From contig JALNQF010000004.1 in assembly GCA_028456385.1 (NCBI GenBank), forward strand, positions 615,418 through 679,417: 64,000 nucleotides of DNA, written 5' to 3'. A program made the position numbers and the translations under genes. This DNA comes from Ophiosphaerella korrae. Taxonomy: Eukaryota > Ascomycota > Dothideomycetes > Pleosporales > Phaeosphaeriaceae. Position 1 is the stretch's first letter, and each line of letters opens with the position of its first letter. Below are positions 46,695 through 57,739 of the stretch, one piece after another. A model generated the notes under the pieces. It was not told where the DNA came from, searched no databases, and worked only from the letters and a program-made list of their open reading frames with translations.

Positions 46695-48756
46695 ATGTTC
46701 TCAAGAGCCATCCGCCAGTCGAGCCGCCGGGTCGCTGCAATCTCTGCTTCGGGCAGAATTGCTTCGGTAAGTCCATCGCAACCACGCACAATTGCGCCAG
46801 CAGCCGTCGCAGCCATTGTTTACAGCTTCTATTTTCGCAATTCGATGCCATTGGCGCCGCAATGGAGCTTCGTTGATGGAATTGAGACTGCGGGCCCAGC
46901 AGGACTGCGACGAGCTCCCCTCTGCCGAGACCTGAGCAAGAATGCATACTGACAGCTTTTTCCACCACAGACCCGCGCACCTGTCTTCAACGTCGCCTCG
47001 AAGCAGGTCCGAAGCTATGCCGCCGAAGCGAAAGCCACCCCAACCGAGGTCTCCTCTATTTTGGAGCAGAGGATCCGTGGTGTGCAGGAGGAGAACAGCC
47101 TCGCCGAGACTGGACGTGTGCTCTCTGTCGGGTATGCCGCAACAATACGCTGTGCACGTTACGTGACTGATGAAGGGATATAGTGACGGTATCGCCCGTG
47201 TCCACGGCATGAGCAATGTCCAGGCAGAGGAGCTCGTCGAGTACGCCAAGTCCTAACCATAATCACCGCGACGAAGCTAACGAGATCATAGGTTCGCCTC
47301 TGGTGTCAAGGGCATGTGCATGAACTTGGAAGCCGGTCAAGTCGGTGTTGTGTTGTTCGGTTCCGATCGATTGGTCAAGGAAGGCGAAACCGTCAAGCGT
47401 ACCGGAGAGATTGTATGACATGTCCACGACAACCATGTGGAACACTAGCTAACGATACAGGTCGATGTTCCTGTCGGTGAGGCACTTCTTGGACGTGTTG
47501 TCGATGCTCTCGGCAACCCTATCGATGGCAAGGGTCCCCTCAAGGCTACCGAGAAGCGCCGTGCCCAGCTCAAAGCACCTGGAATCCTACCGCGCCGCTC
47601 CGTCAACCAGCCCGTCCAGACTGGTCTTAAGTCTGTCGACGCCATGGTGCCTATTGGCCGTGGCCAACGTGAGCTGATTATCGGTGATCGTCAGACAGGA
47701 AAGACCGCCGTTGCCCTCGATGCCATGCTCAACCAGAACCGTTGGAACAAAGGCAACGATGAGACCAAGAAGCTTTACTGCATTTACGTCGCCGTTGGGC
47801 AGAAGCGATCCACTGTTGCCCAGCTCGTCAAGACTCTTGAGGAGAATGACGCCATGAGGTACACCTGCATCGTCGCCGCCACCGCCTCCGAGGCTGCCCC
47901 CCTGCAGTACATTGCACCCTTCACTGGTAAGTCAATCATTCTATCCATTGGATAGGCTCTAATTGCAAAAAAAGGCACATCAATTGGGGAATACTTTCGT
48001 GATAATGGAAAGCATGCTCTGATCATTTATGATGATCTGACGAAGCAGGCTGTTGCTTACCGCCAGATGTCTTTGTTGCTCCGTCGTCCCCCAGGGCGTG
48101 AGGCTTACCCTGGCGATGTTTTCTACCTCCACTCTCGACTTCTCGAGCGTTCTGCGAAAATGAACGACAAGCTTGGTGGTGGCTCGCTTACTGCTCTGCC
48201 CATCATCGAGACCCAGGGTGGTGATGTGTCTGCTTACATTCCCACTAACGTCATTTCCATCACCGACGGTCAGATCTTCTTGGAGGCTGAGCTTTTCTAC
48301 AAGGGCGTCCGCCCCGCCATTAACGTCGGCCTTTCCGTCTCCCGTGTCGGTTCCGCTGCCCAGCTCAAGGCTATGAAGCAAGTCGCTGGTTCCCTGAAGC
48401 TCTTCTTGGCCCAATACCGTGAGGTCGCTGCTTTCGCTCAGTTCGGTTCCGATTTGGATGCTGCTACCAAGCAGACCCTTGCCCGTGGTGAGCGTCTTAC
48501 TGAGCTTCTCAAGCAGAAGCAATACGCACCCATGGCCGTGAACGAGATGGTTCCCTTGATCTACGCCGGTGTCAATGGTCTCCTCGACAACGTCCCCGTC
48601 TCCAAGATTCTGCAATGGGAGTCTGACTTCCTTGCTCACCTCCGATCAAATGAGTCTGAGCTGCTCGAGACCATCGACCGGGAAGGTGCGCTCAGCAAGG
48701 ACCTGGAGTCGAAGTTGAAGGAGGTTGCTACAAGCTTCACCAAGAGCTTCGTGTAA
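46695..48756 (+). CDS. ATP1: Mitochondrial ATP synthase F1 subunit alpha
   Basis: Nuclear gene for the alpha subunit of F1-ATPase in the mitochondrial matrix. Six exons (46695-46766, 46971-47131, 47184-47240, 47292-47412, 47461-47926, 47975-48756) encode 552 aa. The first intron is 204 bp, the others 48-52 bp. A presequence (about 1-30, [20 protein letters not shown]) is followed by the N-terminal barrel ([39 protein letters not shown]). The nucleotide-binding core has [20 protein letters not shown] (P-loop) and [20 protein letters not shown]. The C-terminal bundle ends in [12 protein letters not shown]. Alpha-type sequence [20 protein letters not shown] is present. All splice joints restore conserved blocks. 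Highly conserved; the identification is certain. Confidence 0.98.
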
Positions 48757-49650
48757 ATGGGAGAAGGCATGAAGAGTGTGTAAACCCTATTTTACCAGTT
48801 CCGAGGGGTCAAAAGCGCTGATTGGTTCCCTGGAATAGATGTATAATAGAAGATGCGTCCTCACCATCAGCTGTCTCAATATGGAAGATTTGTTCATTTT
48901 CTGATTGATGTGTATATGTTCTATGAGTTCTTTACATCTGTGACTTTTCATATCTTTATTTTCTGCCACTTCCCTTGGGGTGGGTGACACATGCCTGGTC
49001 TTCGAATGCAACTTCCGGATACTGGACTTTGGTCAATATGGCAGAAACTTCTGTCCAGCTCTGCATCTCTCATCATCCACAATCACCATGACTCCCATCG
49101 ACGTTCAGATGGAAGACCGGCTCTGGGCAGCCATCAATTTTGACACGCCTGTTACCCTGCTGCATCCAATCTTCAAAATCATCTTCAGCACTCGAGATTC
49201 CCTGGACACGATCGCTAGTTCCTGCCCTATGAGCTACGCTTCATGCCTTCCAGAGGTTTTGGGCTCACCTACACCACAACCATCACTCGAATTCACTATC
49301 AGCTATGCTGCGGATACTTGATATAGTAAAATGGCCGCAGTGCAGGTTCAAACGTTTTCAAGTATACGAATAAACTGGGCAAATATCCTTCAATGTATGA
49401 TAGTTTGCTTTGATATAATGTATTATATATTGAATACGTCTAACATGACTGTCAGTATAGGTTAGGTACCCACCACAATTCTTGAAGATCAGGAGCATAT
49501 GATTTTCGGAGTTTGAAGCCGTTTTTTTTTTTTTTTTTTTTGGTGTATAATATACTAAAGTACCCCAGCCCTATATATATATTTCCCGAATAACAACGTA
49601 GAGCGTATTGAAGCCCATCAAAGGCCTGTAGTGAAGTCCCATGGAAGCCA
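48757..49650. other. 3' region of ATP1 and spacer
   Basis: A 78-codon frame starting at 49088 (TPIDVQMEDRLWAAINF..) has no recognised motif; it may be a short gene but support is weak. A pure T20 run lies at 49522-49541. The region marks the edge between gene-rich DNA and the relic-rich flank. Confidence 0.4.
49522..49541. repeat. Homopolymer T20
   Basis: Twenty consecutive T, 110 bases upstream of the degenerate C2H2 gene. Confidence 0.95.
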
Positions 49651-50060
49651 ATGCACAACTCGCTCAATGAACATGCCAGAGGTGATATGGAAGCCTCTCC
49701 AGAGGCTTTGGAACAGATGTACGCCGATAGAGAGGAGAAAGGTCGTGCCAGGAAGCTCAAGAATAAGAAGAGATCTATGGTCAACAAAGGATGCTGTCGA
49801 CGAGTAACACAAGCGGTGTATTGCCAAGATTATTGCTTCGAAGAAACACAAGTGTGTTACCTGCGACATGGCCTTCTAGAGTGCTTGTGCACTAAAACTA
49901 CGCCTGGGGTGTCAAGCACACAAGGACTGCCTTGCTAGAAAGCCCGAAAAATCCACGTCAGTGGATACCATATGATCTTCTCAGATTGTTGCAAAGGCAA
50001 AGGCAGAAAAACGCAATTTTTACCATATTTGCAAGCTGTAAGAGGGGAATGTCGCCGAAT
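49651..50060 (+). pseudogene. Degenerate C2H2 zinc-finger gene fragment
   Basis: The plus strand starts with an open helical segment (EASPEALEQMYADREEKGRA, RKLKNKKR). After a frame change, a second frame reads ASKKHKCVTCDMAF, stop, SACALKLRLGCQAHKD, then LARKPEKSTSVDTI, stop, and IVAKAKAEKRNFYHICKL. KHKCVTCDMAF and the spacing look like a C2H2 finger, but the first His of the expected pair is Arg, and in the second unit the first Cys is lost (YHIC). With two internal stops and at least one frame change, I call it a relic of a C2H2 gene. Parent family and precise limits are uncertain. Confidence 0.5.
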
Positions 50061-51423
50061 CGATGACAAACAGTGTTGGTATGCATCGAACAGGCTTGAT
50101 TTTTACGAATTAGGTGTGTAGTGGCTGGTTGGTTAGCTACGTGCTAGCTCGTTGCGCATATGGTGGGGTGTGACGTTGACTTTGACGCGTGGGTTGAGCT
50201 TCTAGGAACCTCGTTCTTGCTAACCAATGAGATAGTCTAGTGGTGGAGGAAGGCCTCGACGCACAGTTCAGAAACTCAACCTGTGCGTCAAGGTCAACAC
50301 GCCCCCTAGGTTCAAAAGCTTAATCTACACGTTAAAGACATCGTGCAGAGTGCCTAGAAGGCCAAGAAGGTGGTTTATAAAGTTTAGCAAATTAAGGAAG
50401 AGATAATTCTTCAGCCATTGGCTTCTCTGGCCGCGGCTGCACTTTTTATGCGGGGCAAGAATGCGAGGGCTCATACACTGGTCGCTAAGTCCTCAAGTGT
50501 ACCGACCCCTACATCTTCAAGTATGCCTGCTGCCGCCCAACTTCGCTCCCAGCGTGCAGGAGAGAATACACTTGTGAAGACGCAACGCAACGCTCCTAGG
50601 ATTGAGTTCTGCGCCTCCAACTTCAGCCACTGCTAGTTCGTCTACTGTTAGAGAACCACACGCTAAGAAAACTTCTCTCAAATATCTCTGCTATTACTAC
50701 CTTGACTCCACTGGCGTTGACCGCCTTGGACTCAAAAGATCGCTGATTATCTCACGGAGAGGAAATTTCCCCTTCCTAAGTCGAACTCCGACATGGTCTA
50801 TTCCCAAATAGCCAGCACAGATATTGAGCATGCTACCTCGGATGACTCAATATCTGTTGCAACTACGTACGCACGAGCGTAGCTCAGTGATTAGCTCAGT
50901 GCTTAGCTCAGTACGAGCGAGCCTATTAGAGCTCTCCACGGTACGAGCACACACCGCTCTCTCAGCTCCGTACGAGTATATTAGCTAGTTTGAGTAGAGC
51001 TCTCCATCGTCAATAGATCCATCAATTACTCCCTGACTACGCTTGCCAGCTCGCGACAATATCCTATTATATGAGTTCTCTGATAAAAGGGACTAGTGAA
51101 CTAGAAAACAATTAGAAGTCGAAGGCTACACAGCTAAAGAAAGAGGACACTTGGAAAGGAAACGTTAAGACGTTGAGCATAAACCCTGTTAAAGGGAGTA
51201 ATCCCGACCTATTAGAGATAGCAGTAGAGGGCGGTAAAGAGGTAAGAGAGACGTCGATTGTTTACATTCTAGATTATTACTAGCGTTAGTCCTATATAAT
51301 TAGCCACCCTAATAGATAGGATAGTTTAATACAATTCTATAATATGTTGTAAGGTAGACTTCACGCAAGATAGCTCTAGGAGGTGCAGCAACTAGTTAAT
51401 TAAAAAGAAAGCGAATAGTAGAT
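50061..51423. other. Relic-rich spacer before the retrotransposon block
   Basis: No intact gene. It contains a perfect 9-bp inverted repeat GACGCACAG / CTGTGCGTC (50258-50266 and 50281-50289), and at 50880-50915 a 12-bp motif AGCTCAGTGMTT repeated about 2.5 times. Around 50.9-51.1 kb, phrases such as GAGCTCTCC and CAGCTCGCGACAA vaguely resemble the copia LTR further right, but I could not align them convincingly. Confidence 0.35.
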
Positions 51424-51800
51424 TGTGAGGCCGGGCTCTGTGCCACCAGACCAGACGTGACCTCAAAAGAGGTACAGTATGCCGAATAGGCATACTGGGC
51501 ACAGAATAGTATATATATGTACTGGGGATACTCGTAGCAGGCCCGGAGCCGGCCCATGGCCAGCCGAGGTGTTACGGTTGTAACAAGAGAAAACCAACTT
51601 GAGCCAATCAGCCCCACCATGGATGACGACAGCGCGTATGACCCATGGGGCAACGAACTTGATTGGGAAACCAACCACAACAGAGACACGTGATGAATTC
51701 GCGATTCGCGATCTTGGCAAACACGAAGCACGAAGCCAGCCAAAGAAACATAGGTATATAGTTAGTAGCAATGCGCATTATTAGGATAGCATCAGCAATC
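51424..51800. other. Hairpin-rich GC-normal segment at the edge of the AT block
   Basis: Begins TGTGAGGCCGGGC. Nested inverted repeats: CTGTGCC (51438-51444) with GGCACAG (51498-51504), enclosing ACCTC-AAAA-GAGGT (51460-51473) and CAGTATGCC-GAATA-GGCATACTG (51475-51497). A TATATATATG box lies at about 51510. It could be an LTR-like or other mobile-element end, but base composition is normal and not RIP-like, unlike the DNA just to its right. Confidence 0.35.
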
Positions 51801-52931
51801 TAATCTTTAACCTAGAACGCCAATACTTGACATTATACACACAAATTAACTATTGTTTATAGTTATTACTAATCGCAACATAAGCTTTTGTTATTACCTC
51901 GCAATCTACTAATAACCTAAAGGTTATTAGGAAGTTAACCCTAGTACACCTATTATACCTTACTAATTTAGTTATTATAAGGAGCGAAGCGTAAGTAGCG
52001 TATAGTCTAGCTAATACAATAGTAGAAAGTTTAACTAAATAAGTAGCTAAAGTACTTATAAGTAGTTATAAATTAGATAATACTATATAGAAAGTAGTTA
52101 GAGAATATATAAATAACTTAATCTCTAAGAAAAAAGATATAAAAATAGTAATTAATACTCTAGAAACTTAGAATAAAGAACTTTAGGAACATATAAAGTA
52201 AAATAAAGCCTAGATTAAAGCTATTATTAAAGGATAGAACTAAATAGAACTAATTACTTAACGCCTAGAGATAAGTGTAACAAAGAAACTACTAAAGATA
52301 CTTATACTTAAGAAGTTTAATAAAATAAGAGAAAAACTAAAACTCTTTATAGTATTAGTATAACTCTAGATAGATATATAAGTACTATACTTTAATATAG
52401 AAGAGAAGAAGGTAATATATATTAGAATATACCTTAAAGAAGATATAATAAGATAGTTTAAACCTTACTAGATAGACTATATAATATACGCCCTAATAAC
52501 CTAGAAAGATAAAACTAAAGCTATCTTTAGAAGTTATAAATACTTTACTAAATAAATAAAAGTAGTATTTAGAGATATAGATATTACCTAATAAGCTAAA
52601 AAAAAGGCTAGAAAAGCTTATATAAAATAAGAGTATTCTAGAATATATATTATAGTTTAAATAACTATTACAAAATATAGAATAAAATAAAATAGCTTTA
52701 ATATTATAATTTAAATAAAGACTAAACTTAAAAATCTAATACAAGATAATTTATATAGAGAAACCTAGAATACTAAAAGCTCTAAAGTAATAAGTAATAT
52801 AAATTAATAATAACTTCTAAGAATAGAAAAAAAATAAGTATAAAGGATCTACTTAGAATTAGGATAAAAGAGACTTTATAATCCTTAATACTAATAAGGA
52901 TAGAAAGAAAAAGAAGAATAAAGACTTTATA

Positions 52932-53042
52932 TACTTTAACTATAGTAAGAAAGGCTACTATATAAAAGATTACTAATTACTAAAGAAGAAAGATATAATA
53001 TATTAGAAATATAGAAAACTAAGATACTTTATAAAAGACTAT
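52932..53042 (+). pseudogene. Two decayed CCHC zinc knuckles of gypsy Gag
   Basis: First unit, 52932-52973: Y-F-N-Y-x4-Y-x4-Y. Second unit, 53001-53042: Y-x2-Y-x4-Y-x4-Y with a TAG in the x2 position. The spacing is that of retroviral-type zinc knuckles. Every Cys or His ligand has become Tyr, so no zinc could be bound. Confidence 0.75.
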
Positions 53043-53753
53043 AAAAGTAAAGACTATAAAAAAGATAAGAAAACTTAGTTAAAAATAACTAAAAATAAAA
53101 AAGAAGTACTAAAAGTATAAGCTAAACCTTAAAAGAAAGTAGTTAAGAGTAAAGAATTATAATATATAATACTCTATTAGACTTTTTATTATAAAGATAA
53201 CTACTATATATATTAATCTAGTAAAGAGAGAGTAAGATAGTTTTTATAGAAAAATAGAGTAGTAGTAATAAAAGAAAATAGAATAAAAGTATAGCTAGAA
53301 GAAATAGTATATATAATAGACCTACTAATAGAAGATTTAGAAAAAGAAGAGCCCTAGATTCTATTAATCTAGGCTAAAGGACTAGTACTAAATAAAGAGA
53401 CTACTATAGCTTTTTCTAAAGGACTAAGAAAAAGTAAGAAATAAGTTAATATAAAAGATATAAAATACACCTAGTTAATAATATATAGCTATAATAGCTA
53501 TATAACTATAGATATAAAAGAATAAAATAAAGAATAGAAGTTTATTTAAAAATACTTACTAGTTATAAGTATAGAAGAAGCGTATAAAGACTAAAAAGAA
53601 TATAATCCTAAAGAAATAAAGTTTATACTATTTTAAGAATAGATAAAATAATATATAGTTATAGTAAGAAGAATACTTATATAAAGAAAGTAGTAGTTCT
53701 TTATAAAAAAGATATAATAGATTAATAAAGCTTATATACTAAGAGTACTAGTA

Positions 53754-53758
53754 GTATA
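53754..53758. repeat. Target-site duplication, left copy (GTATA)
   Basis: GTATA just before the left copia LTR, matched by GTATA at 60547-60551 just after the right LTR. Five bases is the usual copia target duplication. Confidence 0.8.
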
Positions 53759-53923
53759 TATTATAAGTTAGAGCTCTGCTCTATACAATTTAGGTAAGCC
53801 TATAGTAGTAAGCGAGCTACACAAGCTGTTCGAGCTACTCTACTATATATAAGTAGCCTAGCTTAGATAGCTCTTTAATTAATAATTATCTCCTACTTAT
53901 TCTTAAGCTCGCATCTCGCAACA
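53759..53923. repeat. 5' LTR of the copia element
   Basis: Starts TATTATAAGTTAGAG and ends CTCGCAACA. The first dinucleotide is TA where LTRs normally have TG, a single RIP-type change; the end CA is intact. It matches the 3' LTR (60382-60546) over its full 165 bases with scattered C/T and G/A differences only. Confidence 0.9.
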
Positions 53924-53941
53924 GTTATAAGCCTAGTGCTA
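53924..53941. other. Putative primer-binding site of the copia element (half-tRNA iMet type)
   Basis: Directly after the 5' LTR, GTTATAAGCCTAGTGC is close to the complement of the anticodon-loop side of initiator tRNA-Met (GTTATGAGCCCTGCGC); three of the four differences are C-to-T or G-to-A changes. Copia and Ty5-type elements prime from such an internal tRNA half. The tRNA sequence is from general knowledge. Confidence 0.5.
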
Positions 53942-55148
53942 AAAATTACTTAATAGTTCTATCCTATACATTATAGCAAGAGATCGCGAGCTTAGTATAC
54001 TCCTATCCTAACCTATCTTATCCTATCTTATCTTATCTATTACTTAATCGCTTACAATATCCTATAGTAAGATTACTCTACTTAACAAAGGTACTGCCCT
54101 ACTTAACAAGCACTTATAATAGCTAGTATAGTTTATATAACTCTACTACAACGCTCTTAAGCTAGGTATCTAGTAGCTTATTAATCTAAAAGCTAATAAC
54201 ATCTCTAATATCTACGCTAACGAACTAGTTTAACTTAAACTAAAGAGCCTAGTAATAGTAGAAGAGGTAGCTACCTATAAGCTCGCGATAGAGAAATACT
54301 AGGCTATAAAAGATACCTAGGTATCGCGAACAGTACGCCTTAGAGCTCTAAGCGCCTAGGTAAACGCTATAGTCAATCTAAGCTATCTAGTAATAGCTAA
54401 GATAACTCTACTCGCAAACAACAAAGCTACGTTATAAGAGCTCGTCTAAACGCTAAAGAGCCTACTAGCCTTATCTAATACTAGTACTAGTAATCTTATC
54501 TAAGCTTAATACTAAGCCTATCTATAGAAGGCTCGCTAAAGACGCTAATTGCTAGAGCTCTAGTACGATAAGTAGCTACGCCTATATTAGCGTGTAATTG
54601 CGTATAATATTATAGAGGTAATAGGCAAGCTTATAGTACAAGATTTCCTAGAGGCGTTAACGCTAAAGCTAGCTCTAGACTAGGCTTAGATAATAAGCTA
54701 ATTAGTAATCTAGAGCTTAGTCCTTAGCTTAAAGGTACTTACGCTAGGGTAAATTAGTAGTATCTACTTAGCTCTATTATAGGAGCACAAGCTCTAAACT
54801 ACTAATTAAGGAGCTAGCGTATTTACAACATTTAGAGGATCTAAGCTATAAGCGTTAAGCTCTAACTTAAAATATAACTACCTATGTAGCTAAGCTTACT
54901 ACTAGAAGCTATAAGATTATAGATAGATATAAGCAGCGCTTATAGGTAGTCTATTTAAAATAGACAATAATAGAAAAGCAAAAATATAGGCTTGTTTAGA
55001 TAAGCTGCGCTTTATAGTAGTTAAAACCCTAGTAACTTAAAAGTAGGCTAGTCCCTCTTAGGAACTAGTTAAAGCTAGCTTAGAGTTAGTTAAATTAAAG
55101 GCTCTAGCTTATCTAGGCTAGCTAAACGCAGTACTTATTAACCTAGGC

Positions 55149-55505
55149 ATGTTTATTAACCTAGGCACGCTTATTAACTTAGGTAAACTTATTAAGCCTA
55201 CTCCTAGAGCCTACTTAACGCTAGATTTTAACGCTTACCTACTCTCTAAGAGTACTATACTTAATAATAGAGCTACTCTCTACTTAGTTAACTTAATAAG
55301 TCTTATAGAACTAGGCTCCTTTGTAAGAGTAAAAGGCGTAAGCTACGTAGAAGTAAGTATACAAGCGTTTCTAATACTTAGTAAAGGTACTCGAATCCTT
55401 AAGAATACTCTAAATAGTACTTATAGTAAGCGTATAGAGAATCTTGTACTTTATAAAGTAGTAGTAGTTAAAGGATTTTATATTAATATAGTATCTAAAG
55501 CTTAA
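55149..55505 (+). pseudogene. Copia gag-pol relic, protease region
   Basis: The only open stretch of note in the block, 118 codons. ATLYLVNLISLIELGSFVRV and FYINIVSKA are decayed forms of the region following the aspartic protease site and leading to the pre-integrase segment of copia Pol. The catalytic D(S/T)GA motif should lie around LTLDFNAYLLSKSTILNNRA but is not intact. Confidence 0.6.
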
Positions 55506-55879
55506 TTGTAGTAAGCTAGAGTATAGTATTAAGGTTTTAACACAACTCTAAGAATAGGAACGCTAGTAGAGAGTATTGTACTAGCGACGCTAATACGCAA
55601 ATATAACCTTACTTTTATTAAATACAAGCCTATTACGTTTTATCTAACTATTATAAGCGTAACTTAAAGTAATTAAGTTAATTACTAGCTTAACTTATAG
55701 CGTATAACGCCTAGAAGCAACTTAGAGGAGCTCTAGCACGCTAGAGCTAGTTATCTTAGACTAGAAGTACTACGAGCGCTAGTAATAAGCGCGAGAAACG
55801 TGCGTATTAATAGGATAGCGCGCATTAAGTGCGAGCATTACTTAATAGTATACGCTAAGTAAGTTATCTTAAGGTAGCC

Positions 55880-56700
55880 TAGAGAGAGAGCTCTACGCCT
55901 ATACTAGCGAGTAGCGTAGAACCTATTTAATATACCTACTAGCTGCTTTAAAGAAGTTTAGACTATACTACTTAAGTGCAAGTATAGTAGTAAGCTCTAT
56001 ACCTACTTGTTATAAGGTAAAACACTCTAAGAGATAATAAGAGTATTTAAAAGCTTTATAAAGCTACTACTAACGCGCTATAAGCTCTATATGTACGTAC
56101 TCTAGTAAGATAATAAAGTAGTAACGCTCCTATAGAGAGGTAAGACGCGCTTCTAGATTTAGGCTAAACAAGAAGAGATTATAGTTAAGAGCACTCTAGT
56201 ATATACACACGAGCTAAATAGAGGAGCTAAGAGAGCTAGTTAAGAAATAATAATAAAAGTAATTAAGATAAGGATAAGCGCTAACCTACTAAAAAGGCTC
56301 TAGCTAGAGATAGTAGAAGTAGCTATATAGCTATACAATATAAGCCTAAGCTACGCTTATAATATACAAGCTCTTAATATAGTACTTAACAGCTAGTTTA
56401 GATAGTACTTTAGATACTATTAGCTTAAGTAAGTAAGAGCTACTACAGTAGACCTTTAGCTAGATTAGAGTAGAGTATACGCTTACAGCTACTGCGCATA
56501 TCTACTTAATAAGGAGCAAGTAGCTAGGCGTAACAAGAGAGGCTTTAAAATAAGCCCTTAGGGCTATATTAGATATCTAGTAAGATATAGAGTATCTAAT
56601 ATATATAGGATATAGGTCCTAGAATTAGATTAAGTAATTATAACGCGCAACGTAACATTTAATAAGTAGCTCTTTTATAACAAGAAGAGTAAAGCTTATT
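55880..56700 (+). pseudogene. Copia integrase relic
   Basis: Read through stops, the frame gives YQRVAQNLFNIPTSCFKEVQ, then YVLQQDNKVVTLLQRGKT and YTHELNRGAKRAS, decayed forms of the integrase core with its DxN(E) and GGAERA blocks. The Glu of the catalytic triad reads as Lys in RGAKRA, a G-to-A change. It is followed by the AYNMQAPN..-type and ISP-type C-terminal segments up to about 56.7 kb. Confidence 0.65.
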
Positions 56701-57739
56701 AAGAGCTCCTAAAGCTAGAGATTTAAAAACTTGTTAACGTGTTATATAAAGACGTAACGCGCGACGTAAGAGAGACCTAGGATAATATATATAACTAGCT
56801 CTATAAAGTAGCTTAAATCCTAGAAGGTAACTAGCAAGGTAAGTACCTAGAGTAAAATCTAGGAGGTAGAGCTCTATATAATACTAAAAGCTAGGTTAGC
56901 TAGCTAGCTATCTTAGTAGAATAAGGGGTAGATCCTATATAGGTAGCAAGCTTAGCTAGTAAACTACATAGAATCTATATAGAGTAACCTAAGCTTAACA
57001 GCCTTTAAACTCTAGAGTAAATACTTAAACCTAGAGGAGTTTAGTATATAGGTACTAATATTAATTATAGAAATTAATATAGTAAAGTATTTAAAAGCTC
57101 TTAGGAATTACAATTAACTAGAGAAGCGAGCGCTTTAGAGTAGCCAATAGATAAGAGTTTAACTTATTAAATAGCTACTTATTAAACTACCTCTTCTTAA
57201 GTAGCTATAGCTTCTATAACTCTAAATAAAGTAGATACTATCTTTTATTAAGTAGCCGCATCTTATATAGCTCTAAATAATATAGTCAGAGCTTATTAGT
57301 AGCGTACACGCTAGTAATAGCTAGCGCTAACGCGATTAAGCTAAAGACTCTAAAATAACAAGCTAGATAATAGCGCTAGAAGCTTAAGCGCTTACTTATT
57401 ATTATATAAACCTAAGTAGAGTAAATAGAGTAGTATACTAGACAAGCTGCTCTTACGAGTACTAATAAACTATAACCTAAATATAGAGCTTACTATAGTA
57501 AACGCTATAATTATAGTAGCTACTTAGCTTAAGCTATAGCTATAGCTATAAGCTTATCTATATTAAGATAAGCTACTACTACTACTATAGAATTAGAAGT
57601 ACTTGTATACATACCTATACAGGTAGCTCTTTAAATAAGCAGCTTAGAAAGAGATTAATACGCTACTAGTAGCTAGCACCTAAGAGGAGATAGAGCGCTC
57701 GCAATTAAGCGATTAGCTGCTACCTCTAAAGTAGGTTTT

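Larger units (their letters stand above)
51801..53758 (+). mobile_element. Ty3/gypsy-type LTR retrotransposon, left part (gag), RIP-degraded
   Basis: AT-rich DNA in which one plus-strand frame can be read through many TAG and TAA stops. From about 51.96 kb it resembles a gag polyprotein. At 52932-52973 and 53001-53042 are two units with exact CCHC zinc-knuckle spacing (x-x2-x-x4-x-x4-x), but all eight ligand positions are Tyr codons (for example YFNYSKKGYYIKDY), which is what C-to-T change on either strand makes of Cys and His codons. After the knuckles a Lys-rich linker runs into protease-side sequence, and the frame is broken by the copia insertion at 53759. The left LTR was not identified with confidence. 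Confidence 0.75.

Noticed and set aside
50880..51060. Possible decayed copy of the copia LTR
   Set aside because: Only short phrases (GAGCTCTCC, GCTCGCGACAA) are similar; no alignment over more than about 15 bases could be made by eye.
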